This document shows positions 22,378-35,200 of a DNA stretch of 64,000 nt, piece by piece. A program made the translations under genes and the position numbers. The stretch spans positions 32,059,158-32,123,157 of the forward strand of contig NC_080042.1 of assembly GCF_012489685.1 (NCBI RefSeq), in the 5' to 3' direction. The DNA comes from Lotus japonicus. Lineage: Eukaryota > Streptophyta > Magnoliopsida > Fabales > Fabaceae. Each line of letters opens with the position of its first letter. Position 1 is the first letter of the stretch. Below the pieces are notes generated by a model. It had not been told where the DNA came from and ran no database searches. It saw only the letters and a list, made by a program, of their open reading frames with translations.

Positions 22378-23910
22378 TCACAAAATATTGTCACGACTTG
22401 ATTCTCCTCCGGGTTTAAAAGATCCGGGCATGAAAAAAGAGAAAGAACTTTCTGATTCTTCAGGTGGAGGTCGAGTGAATTCGTTGAACGCACCAAAGTT
22501 AGCTTCAAAGTTCAATGATGACAGATAACTGATAGGATCATCAATATTAGCTCTTGCATCCATGATATTTTGAACTCCATTTTCAGTTGAAGGATTTGAC
22601 ACCAAACAGGAGTTCATACCCCCTACCTTATTGTTTTCTTTGCTTTCATCCAAGGGAATTGCTGGTGTGTGACCTTGAAAAAGAGCAATGTGTCCAAAAA
22701 GCTTGTCTTTCCTCGAAAATGTTGTGCCACATGAACAAAGCCATTTATCCTTACCACAGTGCTTTTCATGAGTTTTTAGATCAGCCAAGACTGAAAACTT
22801 CTTGGTGTTGCATCTGCTGCAAGTGTAACTTTTGTCACAGTGTGTTCTTTTGTAATGGTTTTTGACGCATAAAATGGTCTTCAGAGGTAGAAACTTCTTG
22901 TGATCCTTGTTACGCTTGCACCCATGATAAGGGCAGGAATACCTCTTAATAAGCTTCGGTTGAGACCCGGATTCTTTATGCGGTTTCGCAAGGGCTGCTG
23001 GGGTTTTGTACTCGTCACCGTGGCCTCTCATGTGCATTCGAAGATTCGCATCCCTCTTGAATCCCTTCCCGCAAATTGTACAGAAATGCGCATGAGGTGC
23101 GAGGATTTCTTCCTTCTCTAATTGTAAAATCTCGTATGAACCAGGTGGAAGGTTGTCACCATCATCTGCATCTTCATCTTTATATTCATGTTCTTCCATG
23201 TAGTTTTGTTCCATTTCGCGATTACTAGGTAGATCATTCTGCATGGATTGATCAGACAGTTTATTTCCGTTATTATTTTGTGGTTGAATACAGCTGCTAC
23301 TTGGACCTGATCCGGAAGGAACAGCAATTCCACAAAGTTGGCCAAGCTGTCCCACCAAAGGATTACCATTTATAAGGGTCTGCCGAACCGAAGGGAGAAG
23401 ACTGCCTGCAGTAGAGATCAATTGAACAATAATTGATGTAAGATCAGTAGTGATAAGCTGCTGCTCCTGTGTCACAATTTCATTAGGTTGGTCTTTTTGA
23501 CTAACAATCAGGTGGACTAGATCCTGAAGCTCATGAATCTTATTTTCCAAGAAGGAAAGGTTATACAACATCACACTGGGATCCCAATTTTGGAGTCTAT
23601 TTGTTTGTGATGATTCACTCAGTGGACAGTTTTCTTGATCAGGGATCTTAATCTTGTTGTTGGTGTCGCAAGGAAGCAGAGTCTGGGCTTGAGAAGGTTG
23701 GCTGAACCCTTGTAGGGGGGCTTCTTCCCTGACCCCATAATCTGAAATAGAGGGATCAGGCCATTTGTGCTGATTATGTAGCGAACCGAAGCCCGGTAAA
23801 GAGAAAGAATCCGCCGAGGATATGTTTGTCTGTAATCCATTTTCAGCAGAGGTTGTTAAGGAAGAAGACTTTGCCCAGGTGGTAGCACGTAAACTCCCTT
23901 TTGAATCCAT
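22378..23910 (-). CDS. STOP1: STOP1-like C2H2 zinc-finger transcription factor
   Basis: A single 510-residue coding exon, close to the usual STOP1 length of about 500. After a Ser/Gln-rich N-terminus and a predicted helix near 117-140, an acidic stretch (232-253) precedes four zinc fingers: finger 1 CTICGKGF...HMRGH (277-297), finger 2 CPYHGC...HYKRTH (326-357), finger 3 CSRCNTKKF...HEKHC (364-385), finger 4 CSCGTTFSRKDKLFGH (392-407). STOP1 proteins are nuclear regulators of acid-soil (proton and aluminium) tolerance genes such as ALMT1 and MATE transporters and are controlled mainly by protein turnover. That function is known for the family and inferred here. The coding region is intact. 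A leader intron lies upstream (24458-23934). The gene converges on the PS1-like gene. Confidence 0.9.
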   Translation of the reverse strand: MDSKGSLRATTWAKSSSLTTSAENGLQTNISSADSFSLPGFGSLHNQHKWPDPSISDYGVREEAPLQGFSQPSQAQTLLPCDTNNKIKIPDQENCPLSESSQTNRLQNWDPSVMLYNLSFLENKIHELQDLVHLIVSQKDQPNEIVTQEQQLITTDLTSIIVQLISTAGSLLPSVRQTLINGNPLVGQLGQLCGIAVPSGSGPSSSCIQPQNNNGNKLSDQSMQNDLPSNREMEQNYMEEHEYKDEDADDGDNLPPGSYEILQLEKEEILAPHAHFCTICGKGFKRDANLRMHMRGHGDEYKTPAALAKPHKESGSQPKLIKRYSCPYHGCKRNKDHKKFLPLKTILCVKNHYKRTHCDKSYTCSRCNTKKFSVLADLKTHEKHCGKDKWLCSCGTTFSRKDKLFGHIALFQGHTPAIPLDESKENNKVGGMNSCLVSNPSTENGVQNIMDARANIDDPISYLSSLNFEANFGAFNEFTRPPPEESESSFSFFMPGSFKPGGESSRDNIL

Positions 23911-23933
23911 TTCAAATTCTTTATCTCAGGTAT

Positions 23934-24458
23934 CTGAATCAGTATATCAAAGGTAAATGAGCAAGGAACTGGTCATATAGTGCATCAAACAGTGTACAAA
24001 ATAGTCTACTTTAGCAAATCAATAAACTTCTTAAGAGGCCAATTTAACAAGTAAAGGCTTGCTTTAATCAAGTCAATCCCTAACTAACAGTAATCTTAAG
24101 ACCATGCTAATATTCAATTCAGTGTATCTTAAGGATCCAAATTCATAAATTTCCCCTTTAGATAAACATTGACATCACCACTCACCAATTGTTCTTCCCA
24201 ATCATGTACCTCAAATTAAATTCCTAATCCTAATCAGTAAAACCAGCTTCAAGTTAGCACAAAATCAAATTTTGACCTAAGAAACAAAAACCCAATTCAC
24301 AGAAAACCAATACATGCTACCCAAATAAATCAAATGAGATGCCATTTTTCATTTTTTTAATAAAAAGGCATGCTATCTGAAAAATCCCTAGAACATGCAA
24401 GCAGCAACAGAAATTCACAGAATAAAAAAAAATCAGATTAAAAGATGAAAGTACTTAC
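23934..24458 (-). other. Probable 5'-leader intron of the STOP1-like gene
   Basis: The minus strand has a consensus donor GTAAGT at 24458-24453 and an acceptor ...GATTCAG ending at 23934, 24 bases before the ATG. Leader introns are common in STOP1 genes; transcript data are needed for the exact ends. Confidence 0.6.
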
Positions 24459-24578
24459 ACAGATTCAAAGCTGAAAGATGCTCAAAGCTAAGTGCTCCAT
24501 AAGAAAGGGGGGAAAAACAAAGAAAAAAAAAAAATTAAAGAGGTGTGAGAAAGAACACAGGCTTACCCAGGTGAGTGT

Positions 24579-24587
24579 TTATATAAT
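24579..24587 (-). promoter_or_regulatory. TATA box of the STOP1-like gene
   Basis: The minus strand reads 'gattatataaacactc'. It lies about 120 bp upstream of the leader intron donor, so transcription would start near 24550. Confidence 0.5.
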
Positions 24588-24599
24588 CAAACAGTGTTG

Positions 24600-25637
24600 A
24601 ATAGGTATGGTTCCGTTTACTGCAGAAAGGGACCCCACTAATCGAACGGTGTTTTTTCTGATCAGGTTATGCATCCATCAATCACAACCGTTGGTAGCTT
24701 TTGATTTAGTAGTTGACATGAGTTGGGTGGGTAATGCACGACAAAGGCCCTGTTCTTTTCTATTCCAGATGAGTGGGAGGGTCCCACCCCCACAACATAT
24801 GGACGATTGATTCTCATGCGTTTCTTCCGCATGAGACAAAAGATAGGATTTTATACATTTTTAAATGAAAATATGATAACGAGTTTAGTTTGATAAATCG
24901 CAAACATAAATTTCATTTTTCAGGAATTAATTTATGCACTTTCTCAATTCATATCTTACTCAGCTTTTACTTTCTTCAGGAACATGAGGAGTTTGGTTGA
25001 TGAGCCTTTTGATTAACATCGGCTAATGATAAACTCAATTCCAACATCACCTAGAATGTGCCATTAGACAATCACATTATGGATTTTTTTCCCAACTTAA
25101 AATTAAAAGAGTTTAATGGATATGCACTATAATGATAGCCAATCACATAATGTCACGCAGGTGAAATAATAACTTAAATTTTAATTTAAACAAGGACATA
25201 TTTGCTGATGTGGCGGAATTCAATTGGGTGAATGTGTAAAAAAGTGTACATTGATGGTACACACACATTAAATTCTAATTAAGAATGAAAAGTATTTATG
25301 AAAAAACATTTGAGTAAAGGGGTTGTTTTTACCCGGTGTAATTGTCATTCATGAATGATGTATCATGTAATTTAAGTCAAAAGATTGCAAGATAGAGCAT
25401 TCATCAATAGTGCTGATTCAGACACCTTTTTATGGTGGTTTTAGTCTGCTACAAAGTGAAAAACTTGATAAAATATATTTTGTAGCTATCATAAACCGTC
25501 AGTAATGAGGTGTTGCGGTGTGTGGTTTTTAGTGTACCGTATTTCACCAATCATTTTTGTTCATGAATACCGATCCTCAATTTGTGTGTACTAACGACCT
25601 ATTAGTACTATTAGCGTCGACATTCGTGTTAAGATGA
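24600..25637. other. Upstream spacer, no gene seen
   Basis: STOP1-like promoter and distal AT-rich DNA. No ORF or terminal repeats were recognised. Confidence 0.5.
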
Positions 25638-25639
25638 TA

Positions 25640-25948
25640 CTCCCTCTGTTCTTGATCTTTTGTTGTTTAAGGTTATGCACATTGTTTAACAGTGCAATGA
25701 TTGATATATTTGTTGACATAAACACTCTTATTTAATGTTGAGATAAAGTGAAGAGAGAGTTATAGTTGTTGGTTAAGAAACTTGTTATGATTTTGATTGG
25801 TGAAAATAAGAGGTGGTAGGTGAGAGATATAATATTAAATGAGGGTATACTTGGAATAAATTGAGAAAAAATGCATTGGGTTTGTAAAAGAACAAAAATT
25901 TTGAAATTTAGACCAAAAATTAATACAAAAGATCAGGAACGGTGGGAG
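25640..25948. mobile_element. Stowaway-type MITE (309 bp)
   Basis: The ends CTCCCTCTGTTCTTGATCTTTT and the complementary AAAAGATCAGGAACGGTGGGAG are inverted repeats flanked by TA on both sides (25638-25639 and 25949-25950). This is the classic Tc1/mariner-derived Stowaway signature. There is no coding capacity. Confidence 0.85.
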
Positions 25949-26120
25949 TATTGAGAGAAGTCGTGTTACTAATGAGGATTTAATGTCAGACGGAATTAGA
26001 GGGGGGCTACGTGCCACCTTCATCTCTTGCCCCTAACTTTTGTTGGAATGTGTTAATAAAAGCTAGTACTAGAGCATAAGTTGATCGGTCGAACACCTTA
26101 CTTTGCTTTCAAAACCCTAA

Positions 26121-28857
26121 GGACCCGTTTGATGGTCAGGATATGATATGATAGGATATGATATGTGAACAGGATAACAACATGATATGATAAGAGCAGG
26201 ATAGACTCTTATCATATCCTGTGTTTGAGGTGCAAATGATAAGAACATGATATGATAAGGAAAAAAGTATCAGATTTATATTTGAATAAAAAATACATTT
26301 AAAAATTGATCATTCTATTAAATCTAATTTCTTTACATTTTCATGAATAGTCTATATTTTAAAATAAATAGAATTAATTTAAATTTTATTAATTAGCCTA
26401 TTTTATTGTTTTGAATATAGCATATATTTTAAATAAAATTATGCAGTTAACCAATTGGTTTTCATTTAGTCGTGACACGTGATAATTAACAATAAAAGTT
26501 AGGCTTAATACATCAGAAGGCCCCTGTAATTGTAAAGGGAATCAGTTCCAGGGTCTGAAAAAATTTTGCATCAAATTGGGTCCCTAAGATTTTTTTTTTA
26601 ATTCAATTAAGGCCAAAGTGTGCCAGCAGGTGATGTGGCTTGATTTATAGCTGACTCAGTTTTTCCACGTGGCATTTTAATTTTTTTTTAAATAATTAAT
26701 TCCAAAACTTAATTTTTTTATTCCAAGTCATAACTTAAAAATAAAAACTTAATATAATCTTTAAAAAAATCTAACCTAATCAATACTAATCCCTAATCTA
26801 ATCTGTTCAGCCCCATCATCTTCAACCTCAATCATGTTGATGTTCATGTTCATTTTCACCATGTTCTTCATCTCAAATCCAGAAACAAATCATCAACACA
26901 CAAATACTTCAAAAATAAAATTCAAAAAATAATCACCATAACCAAACCAAACTAGTAATTGAACATCAATATTCAAAATTCAGTTTAGATTAAAGTTACG
27001 CAATTTAACACTCATTGAAAAAAAAAATGGTGCAAAAAGGAGAGTCATGAGAAGATAACGCAGAGCAAGAAGTGAATGGGTTTCATCGGGGAAAAAAAAC
27101 GATCTCACTCTCCCCCTCTCACTCTCTTCAATTTGAGTTTTATCTAGATTTGGGTTATGTGAAGAATACATGAAGAAGATGAGGGCTTGGGATTTTAAGG
27201 ATTCAAAATGAGACAAAGAAGCATAAAAGGGTTTCGTTTTCACCGCGAAACAAACCGCATAGGCAGCACCGCAAGAACCCCACCGAACTATGTTCCGTTC
27301 ATCATCTTTTTCATCGTCTCTCTCCTTCTCTTAGATGTAGACCATATCCACCAAGTCACGCCATCGAAACCTATTTCCCTGCCATGGATTTGGAGTAAAG
27401 GTGCGAACTTTGAGGGAAGGAGGTAGATCTGGAGGAAGAAGAGAGAGAGAGAGGAGGATTCACATAGATCTGAAGATTTGAAAGGATGAGGAGGAGAAGG
27501 AGGAGTTGTGAGAGGAAGTGGTGGGGTGGGTTTCGCTGGATCTGGGGTTGTATATGTGCAATGAGAGAAGAAGGGGTGAGAGTAGAGAAGAAATGAAGGA
27601 GACCCTGGGTTTTGCTGAACCTGAAGGAGCTAAGCACCTCCTCGAGAACCTCATGAAGGAGTGAAATTGATTATACATACTCTATGGTGTCCAAGTTTGC
27701 AATTTTCGATCTGGAAAATTGCCACAGTGATTGAAGTTTCAATCTTTCTGAATTCTAATAGTTTGTTGTTGATAAAAAATTTAAAGTGTTGAAGATAATG
27801 AAAAATAAAAATGTTTCGAGATGAAGGTGATAGGATTTTCTTTGAAAAGAAGGTGATAGGATTAGTATTATATTAAGTTGGGGCTCAACAGATTAAATTT
27901 GGGGTTAATCTTGATTAGTCTAGGTTTTTTTTAAGATTATATCAAGTTTTTATTTTTTAAGTTATGACTGGGAATAAAAAATTAAGTTTTGGAATTAATT
28001 ATTTAAAAAAAAAATTAAAATGCCACTTGGAAAAGCTGAATCAGCTAAAAATCAAGCCACATCACCTGCTGCCACACTTTGTCATTAATTGGATTAAAAA
28101 AAATATTTTAAGGACCCAATTTGATGCAAAAAATTTTCAGACCCTGAAACTGATTCCCTTTACAATTACAGGGGTCTTCTGATGTATTAAGCCTAAAAGT
28201 TAACTAAATTAAGAATATTATTATTTCAAAAGTACTTTATATTTAAATTATAAATTTTTGAAATTAAGAATAATTTATAAGTAATTTTAAATAATAGGAG
28301 ATGAAAATAGAAAATTAATCTATTACTATTAAAAAATTAATATTTGTAATCAATGGTTTTCACTTAGTTGTGACACGTGATAAACAATAAAAATTAACCA
28401 AATTAAAATATTATTATTTCAAAAATACTTTATATTTAAACTATTATATAAGTAGATAAATAATTTTTAAATAATAGGAGATGAAAATATTAAATTAGTA
28501 TATTATTATTAATAAATCAATATTTGTAAGTGAGTAGTCTATTTTACTATTTATGAATAATAATTTTTTTATAGTTAAATTAATATTTTTATATTTATTA
28601 ATTAATATTATTATAAATTATATAATATTAAAATAAATTAATTTGAAGTTATGATATTGAAAGAAAATATATAACTGATATCTTATCCTGTTCTATCCTA
28701 GCTCCCCCTCAGGATAACTTTTACACATGATTGACAAGATAGAATATGAGACAAGATAGTGTTATCCTATCCTGCTGGCGCAACAAACAACAGATAACAA
28801 CAGAATATGATTATTATCCTGTTCTATCCTATCCTGTCCTGGTCACCAAACGGGCCC
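26121..28857. mobile_element. PIF/Harbinger (Tourist-like) element, non-autonomous, with nested insertion
   Basis: Left end GGACCCGTTTGATGGTCAGGA and right end (reverse complement) GGGCCCGTTTGGTGACCAGGA form inverted repeats with a 3-bp TAA on both sides (26118-26120, 28858-28860), as expected for PIF/Harbinger. Subterminal 'aggatatgatatgat'-like repeats are present at both ends. Without the nested MULE at 26501-28194, about 1.0 kb remains and encodes nothing. An internal duplication (about 26450-26500 plus 28195-28330 against 28345-28530) is visible. Confidence 0.82.
26501..28194. mobile_element. MULE-like element with long TIRs, nested in Harbinger element
   Basis: Left arm AGGCTTAATACATCAGAAGG and right arm CTTCTGATGTATTAAGCCT extend inward as inverted repeats for about 200 bp with local drift. 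The flanking 7-bp AAAAGTT occurs on both sides (26494-26500 and 28195-28201). A sister segment at 28380-28410 ('aacaataaaaattaacc') shows the uninterrupted site. No transposase was found, so it is non-autonomous. Mutator-type TSDs are usually 9-11 bp, so the superfamily call is tentative. Confidence 0.7.
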
Positions 28858-28860
28858 TAA

Positions 28861-29284
28861 GTGTACTTGTCTATTACGAGGTTAAGGTGCCCATTATATA
28901 CTTGAGGTCATCTAATTACAATAATGATGATAGGAGGGAATTATGTAATAACAACATAACATATATGGTGTTTATGGCCAGCCCATTCATCAGGCGTTTG
29001 GTTTATTGCAACCATGAATTCAGCCAACTATGATTGCTGGACTATGATGATGGTCCACAACACCCCACGACTTTGATTTACAAAGTGGCGAAGAAGCCTT
29101 TGAGTTGTGTTTGAAGCTTTGTTGGTGGCCTTTGTGACTTAAGTTTGGAGAACTAGAATACCCGAGGGTTAGCTCAAGTGGTAAGAGTTAGGGGACATAA
29201 GAGTTCAGTGAGATGAAAAGTGAAGGGTTTGAACACTGAAGAGAGACTAATTTAGTAACATTACTAACAATTAACATTTGCTTA
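28861..29284. other. Spacer, nothing recognised
   Basis: No credible ORF or paired repeat in this stretch. Confidence 0.4.
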
Positions 29285-29293
29285 TTAAAAAAA

Positions 29294-30050
29294 GAGGAGG
29301 GCTCCATTTACACATGTGTAAATCTAAAACTTTTACACTCATTATTATCCATTGATTTTATTTAAATCTACGGCTCCCAATAATTAGGATTAGTGGGTCA
29401 CGTGCTTCCATTTTCCTTCCCAGTTCTCATCTTTTTTTCTCCCCACAAATTTTCCCCAGCCAATCCTCAGTCCTCACCATTGTCACTGTCATTTTGTGTT
29501 TGGTTTATGTCACTTTGAGGTTTGCACAAACTGGGTGATAAACACGGATAAATAGAGATCAAAGCAAGGGAATTACTCCCTGACAGAACCATATCTAATT
29601 AAGGACCCTGCATCATAATTTGGGATTGTCTTCGTGGACAACCCATCACCACATAAAGGGGATTCCTTGATTTGGGATCTTGTTGCTTTGCAGGATTAGA
29701 TCTTTTACTTTTCTTTCAATCCAGGGATTACAGAAAATAGGGTGACCGAGTTCGTAAAATTGGGGCTCGAATTGGGAAGAGCATGTCAACTTATACACCC
29801 TCGCCTCTGTTACCGGTATGTTTACCATGGTTGTTTATGGCGTCCTCAAATGCACCAGCATGTGGGCTCAATGGAAAATCAACGGCTAGGGAAATTTGAA
29901 AGGAGAAAAGCTATGAGAATTGGGAAGGAAAATAGAAGCACGTGACCTACTAATCTTAATTATTAAGAGCCATCAGATTTAAATGAGATCAATGGACAAT
30001 AGTGAGTGTAAGAGTTTTAGATTTACACCAGTGTAAATTAAGTCCTCCTC
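29294..30050. mobile_element. MULE-derived MITE (757 bp)
   Basis: The ends GAGGAGGGCTCCATTTACAC and, reverse-complemented, GAGGAGGACTTAATTTACAC pair as inverted repeats for about 130 bp. They are bounded by the 9-bp TSD TTAAAAAAA (29285-29293, 30051-30059), which fits Mutator-like elements. No coding capacity. Confidence 0.82.
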
Positions 30051-30059
30051 TTAAAAAAA

Positions 30060-32234
30060 TAACCAATTCAATATAGCGACTAAGAATGTAAGTTGCAAAT
30101 GGATTTCTTCTATTCATTTAAGGTCTGCATTTTAGAATCTTCTTATTTGGTCTATTGACCGATCTGTTTAGATTTGTAGTGCCCTGAGACTTTGAAAAAA
30201 AAGTGCATAGTCTGAAAATATTAAATAGCACAGATTCGGGAAGAATTTTGCACATACTAATTTCTTTTTGCAGTTGAACTAGTATTTTAAATAACTTAAA
30301 ATAGATACTGAAAGTTGAGTGTATTTAAGAGTTGAAATGGAAAACTATCAAACCTTCTCTTTATTTTCATTCTTTAGTTAATTGTTTATCTTTTTCCTTA
30401 AATGTATTTTTCATTACATTAATTTATTTCGTAATTAGTTACTCTAATAAAAAAACTACCTCAAATTGAAATTTGTGGTGTCCAAATATCTAGGTTGAGA
30501 AGGTGCCATAATGAACCAGAGGCCTTTTTAAAGGATTTTAGAAACCATTTTCTTATCCTTAAATGTCAAAAAGATATTTAGCCTTACATATGTGATTTGT
30601 ACATGTTCAGAGCTACCTCAGGCCTTTAGGATGATGCCCCTTGCTGCATTGCGATTAAGTGATTTATTTTTTATGACCAATAAGAGTGTTCTTTTAGGTA
30701 CTTCAAAGTTAGTTAGCTTGATCTTCAAACTCAAGTTGGAGACTCACTCCTTGATTATGTTCTTATTCACCCTTCCTAATTGATTCTTCTCTTTCTTCTA
30801 ACATTGTGCTTTGTTTGTGACATTGCAGGAAGGGATCTCAAATAGTAATCACAGTTTGAGTAGATATGTGCGTATGGAAGAAATTAGCATGGTGGATAGA
30901 GCTAATACTCTTTAAAAAAAAGACAGGTGTATGTGGATGTAACATATTAAGATCCTCTCACGTCACATGACAATGTCAAGTATAACATTGTATGTATCGA
31001 TCTCAATCTCTTCATAACAGGTTCCCACCTATTTATTACATATGAAGAGTGAAAAAGACATAACATGAGGGAACATGACATAGTTTCCACTTGAGAAAAT
31101 CAAGATCAGGAGGTTACTAGTATGCTGGATAGTGTTGCTACAGTTTCTGGAAGGTGTTTCTGAATTCCTGACATAGTTTCCACTTCAAAGAATCATGATA
31201 TTTAAAGCTAAAAGCTGTATGGTTAAGGTTTAGAGTTTGGTTTGCTGTGAACTTTCAATTTGTTCCCGACAGGAAGGAAACTCCATAATGGACGTTTTTA
31301 CGGCTATAAAAGACTAAGAATCACAAAATCAATGTCCCCAAATCTTCAAAATATTTGCAGTTGACAATAAAGCCAATACCATTATTTTCAAATAGAATGG
31401 TGACCACCAGAATAACCATTATAAAACATTTCCATACAATGAAATTTATCTCCTCACAACTGGACAACAAATCAAAATCCCAACAAAGATGTAAAGTGTA
31501 TGTAATAAATTATCGGAACATGTTCACGAAATGTGGAGGCAGACTAGTTTATATGTACCTCAATGCAGATATGAGATATCTGAAGATATTGTCTCATATC
31601 TAGAGCATGTTTCGAAATTATTCTATAATTGATTTGAAACCAGAATTAATGCTGAGGAGAAGTTTTTGTGTGTAGCTTCTGGGTGCCAGAATTGATTAAA
31701 CTGATCGAAGCATGCTTCTATTCTGGTTGCAATTTCAATTTCATAACAACCCACTGGTAGAAGTATATATGGCCTCATTTGCGTAGATCGGTGCTCTCCA
31801 TCGCTCCAAACATAAATGTTAGGCATGCTTGTTCGTCAGTGGAAAACACAGATGCTGACTTAGTGGAAAGCAAGTCCACTGTACGGATGCTGATGAAGCA
31901 GTTATAGCAAGCTTCGTTTTTATAGTCAGCAAACATAATACCAGCAAGATCCCTAGCATGCAAGAACACAAATTTTCATATTCAGCATTTTAAAGAGGGA
32001 AAACAGTACAGTTAATACTATTTCATTAGCAAAAAGAATACTGATTAGGTGATGCATATATGAAACCAAAAGTAGCTAACATGTTCATAAATGAATTATA
32101 TTAGGGCAACCATAACTCCTGGAGTGACAGCATCATGGGCTGATGTTTCAAGTGTTAGCATGGTTCCCGAAAATTTGGTACGATTTTGGATTGACATGAA
32201 TCTAAGATATTTCACAGCAGTTACCTGTATGAAT
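30060..32234. other. Spacer downstream of the exonuclease gene
   Basis: AT-rich. A minus-strand open stretch at about 31969-31775, preceded by an AG, could be a 3'-UTR or alternative last exon of the exonuclease gene. Nothing else was recognised. Confidence 0.35.
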
Positions 32235-35200
32235 TCAACCATTATAAAGGTTAGGTCTGTTATTGTAGGTGAGCTCCTTACTTTCTTCCAAATATTTAAA
32301 GAAGGTAGATAGTGCAATTGCATCGTTTTGAGTGTCTCTCTCCACCAACCACTCTTCATAAAGTTGGACATTTACATCCCTGCCAGAAATTTTGATCCAT
32401 GGTGAAAATACAGAGGATGATTAAAGGTTGGAATTGGAAGAAATGAAGTATGTCGGCATGGATTTATCTTTTTTTCTATGTACGAATAAAAAAATCCAGG
32501 AATAAATGAACATAAATGAAAAAAAATAAAACCACAAAAACAAAGATGTGAAGGAAGATTTAGGAAGTATCGTTAATACATCTTCAAGGCAAGAACTTCA
32601 TAGTTTCTCCGTAGGTAATCAGCATACTTTGTAAGGGCATCCTGTGCATATGGTCTGCCCACAGTCCTTACTTCAGCAGCACTCAATAAAGTTTCCAGTG
32701 AACCGTGCTTTTTAATAAGTTTTAGAGCAGTCTTCCGGCCGAAACTAGGGACCACATGTTGGATGCCAGGAACGCCATCAACTTCATCACCTACTATACA
32801 TCCTACAAAATGACAGCATATATTGATAGAAATGTTAGTCATGTTGCATTATATTTATTTAAGTAGTTAGTAGACAATAACACAATCACCTGTTAAGATT
32901 AAGAAGTGTCAGAAGGAAATCTGGCAGACATAGACCTCATTAGGAAGGTATTAGAGTATAATTAGCTTTGCTGTTTAGTGTTAATAATTACCTTTACTGA
33001 TTAGAGTTGTTTTTGTTTCCTGATTAGTTGTAACTGATTGGAGGCACGTGTTCAGTGCGTGTCAGCACAGGATAGTTAGTATAGACACATAAGTGCGTGT
33101 TAGCACAGGATAGTTAGTATACTACAGACACAAAGAGTATAAATGACAGGTATGTAAACACTTGTTCATTCAATGTTAATTCATTTTTACCCATTTAAAC
33201 TCTGAATCATGAGGTTTTCTTACTTTGAGAAGGTATATGTGAGAAAGAATAGAGGTGAAGCAGGGGATCACACCGCTTGAATAGATCCTAACTGTGTAAC
33301 AAACTACTAACAACTGTTAGTTAATTAGATAGTTACCGAGGAGAGAATGTTAAATAGAAGAAAGTGGAACAGGACCAATTGTATCTAGATCTTATGAGGG
33401 TGTGATTCTCTGTACGGTTCATCTTCTTCCTACCATGTACTAGACTGTTGCAAGTTGCAACAGTACGTCAGCATATTCAGTAATAAAGTTTCATTTCAAT
33501 CTGTCTATTATGATCCATTTATATCAAAATCCATATTTGTATTTCTTTGACTACATTCTAGTTCTTCAAGCAACAGGGTTCTACCAGATAAGCACTTATA
33601 AACGTTTTACTTTGTGAAAAGCCCGTCTAGTGGTATCTAATCAATACAACTTCAAAAATCCAGTTCATGATATCAAATGTTTTCTAATAGAAAACAAAAA
33701 ATTGGTTGTTGTCCAGTTAAAAGTTTTTAATATATTGTCAATGGATATTTGTGTTAACATAAAATGTAAAGGATGGAAACATGAATATAGCTGTAGTGTA
33801 TGTACTCACTAAGGCTGAGATCAGACTGGGGATCACAATTGTACTGGTCTCTGTAGTGCCTCAGGGTGTAGAAGGACCATCTCTGTAAATCTGGCAAAGG
33901 CATAACCATTTGCACATCTTCAGAAATAAGTTGTTTAAAATCCTTATCCGGGGAGGCAATCACCACTCGAAACCCTTTATTGAGAACTTGTCCAGCAAGT
34001 GTAGCTACAACATCATCAGCTTCATGGCCATCAATTTTTATAACCTACATGCTTTCATCAAATCACTAATGAATACTTTGATTGAATAAAGGTAAACATT
34101 GCTCTTTTGCTCACGTTCCTGAGAGCAAAGTTAACATTCTTCCATAATGATTGATGAATACAAAAATTAACTTAAAGAATGCTTAAGAAGAAAATGAATG
34201 GCATTAGTTAAGTCACTAGTTTCTGATAGGAACCAAATTCCAGAATCAAGGAAAACAGTACAGAAAAGATTCACTAAAAATACTGAGAGCTTTATTGAAT
34301 TGATTAAAATGGATTACAGAGGAAATGGAGAACTCCTCCTTCTATTCCTTTACTCAGAGCAGAGCTCCGCTAGGAAGTTAGCACTTCCTAATCATTCTAA
34401 TGTCTACAATATCCAAAGGTAATCCTCCACATTCCCTCAGCTATTCCTTATATTCAGTACTAACTTGCCAGCTCTCATTTCACCACCTGTCCCCCTTTCT
34501 AACTAACTTAGCCACTATTTCCCTTCTTACCCCTTCTAGAATACACCTGAAAGATTCCAGGCCTATTTGTCCTACTATGAATCAGCTCCTCATGTGGCAA
34601 TGATGATGTGGAAATAGGGACCCTATCAACACCTCCTTCTTCAACTGCAACCTTGTCCTCAAGGTTGAATGAAGGAAATTGACTTTGCATCATAATGGTC
34701 TCTTCCCATGTAGCTTCTTCTGCAGACTTTCCCTTCCATTGGACCAAGACTTGCTTGGTGTCTTCATTTTGCTGTTTGACTGTTCGAGTAGCAAGTACAA
34801 CCACAGGTTCATATTCCCCCATCTGATCCTCTCCTAAAAGTTCAGGAAGTTCTTCATCCTCTTGGTAACTCCCTACTGCCTTCTTCAGAAGAGATACATG
34901 GAACACTGGATGTACTCTTGAGTCAGGAGGAAGTTTCAACTTGTAAGCTACAGCTCCAATGCGTTCAAGAATCGGATAAGGACCATAATACCTGGCTGCT
35001 AGCTTGGCATTGATCCTTGTTACCACTGATTGCTGTCTATGGGCTCTTAGTTTGACAAAAACCCACTCTCCAACACTAAAACTCTGATCCCTCCTTTTCT
35101 TGTTGGCATAAGACTTCATTTTCTCCTGCGCTCGAAGCAATTGACTCCGCAATTGCCTTAAAGCCTCATCTCGATCCACCAAGTCCCTCTGTACTGCTTC

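Noticed and set aside
26980..27678. ORFs of 60-90 residues inside the nested MULE-like element
   Set aside because: Low-complexity, on both strands, no homology seen; treated as element filler.
31775..31969. Extra last exon of the exonuclease gene
   Set aside because: An AG precedes it and a GTAAGG donor exists near 32280, but a simple in-frame stop at 32235 gives a complete protein; kept only as an alternative.
32573..34044. Exonuclease exons as a retrotransposon-disrupted pseudogene
   Set aside because: Exons 1-5 join with consensus GT-AG sites, matching phases and all acidic residues; the insertions lie wholly in an intron.
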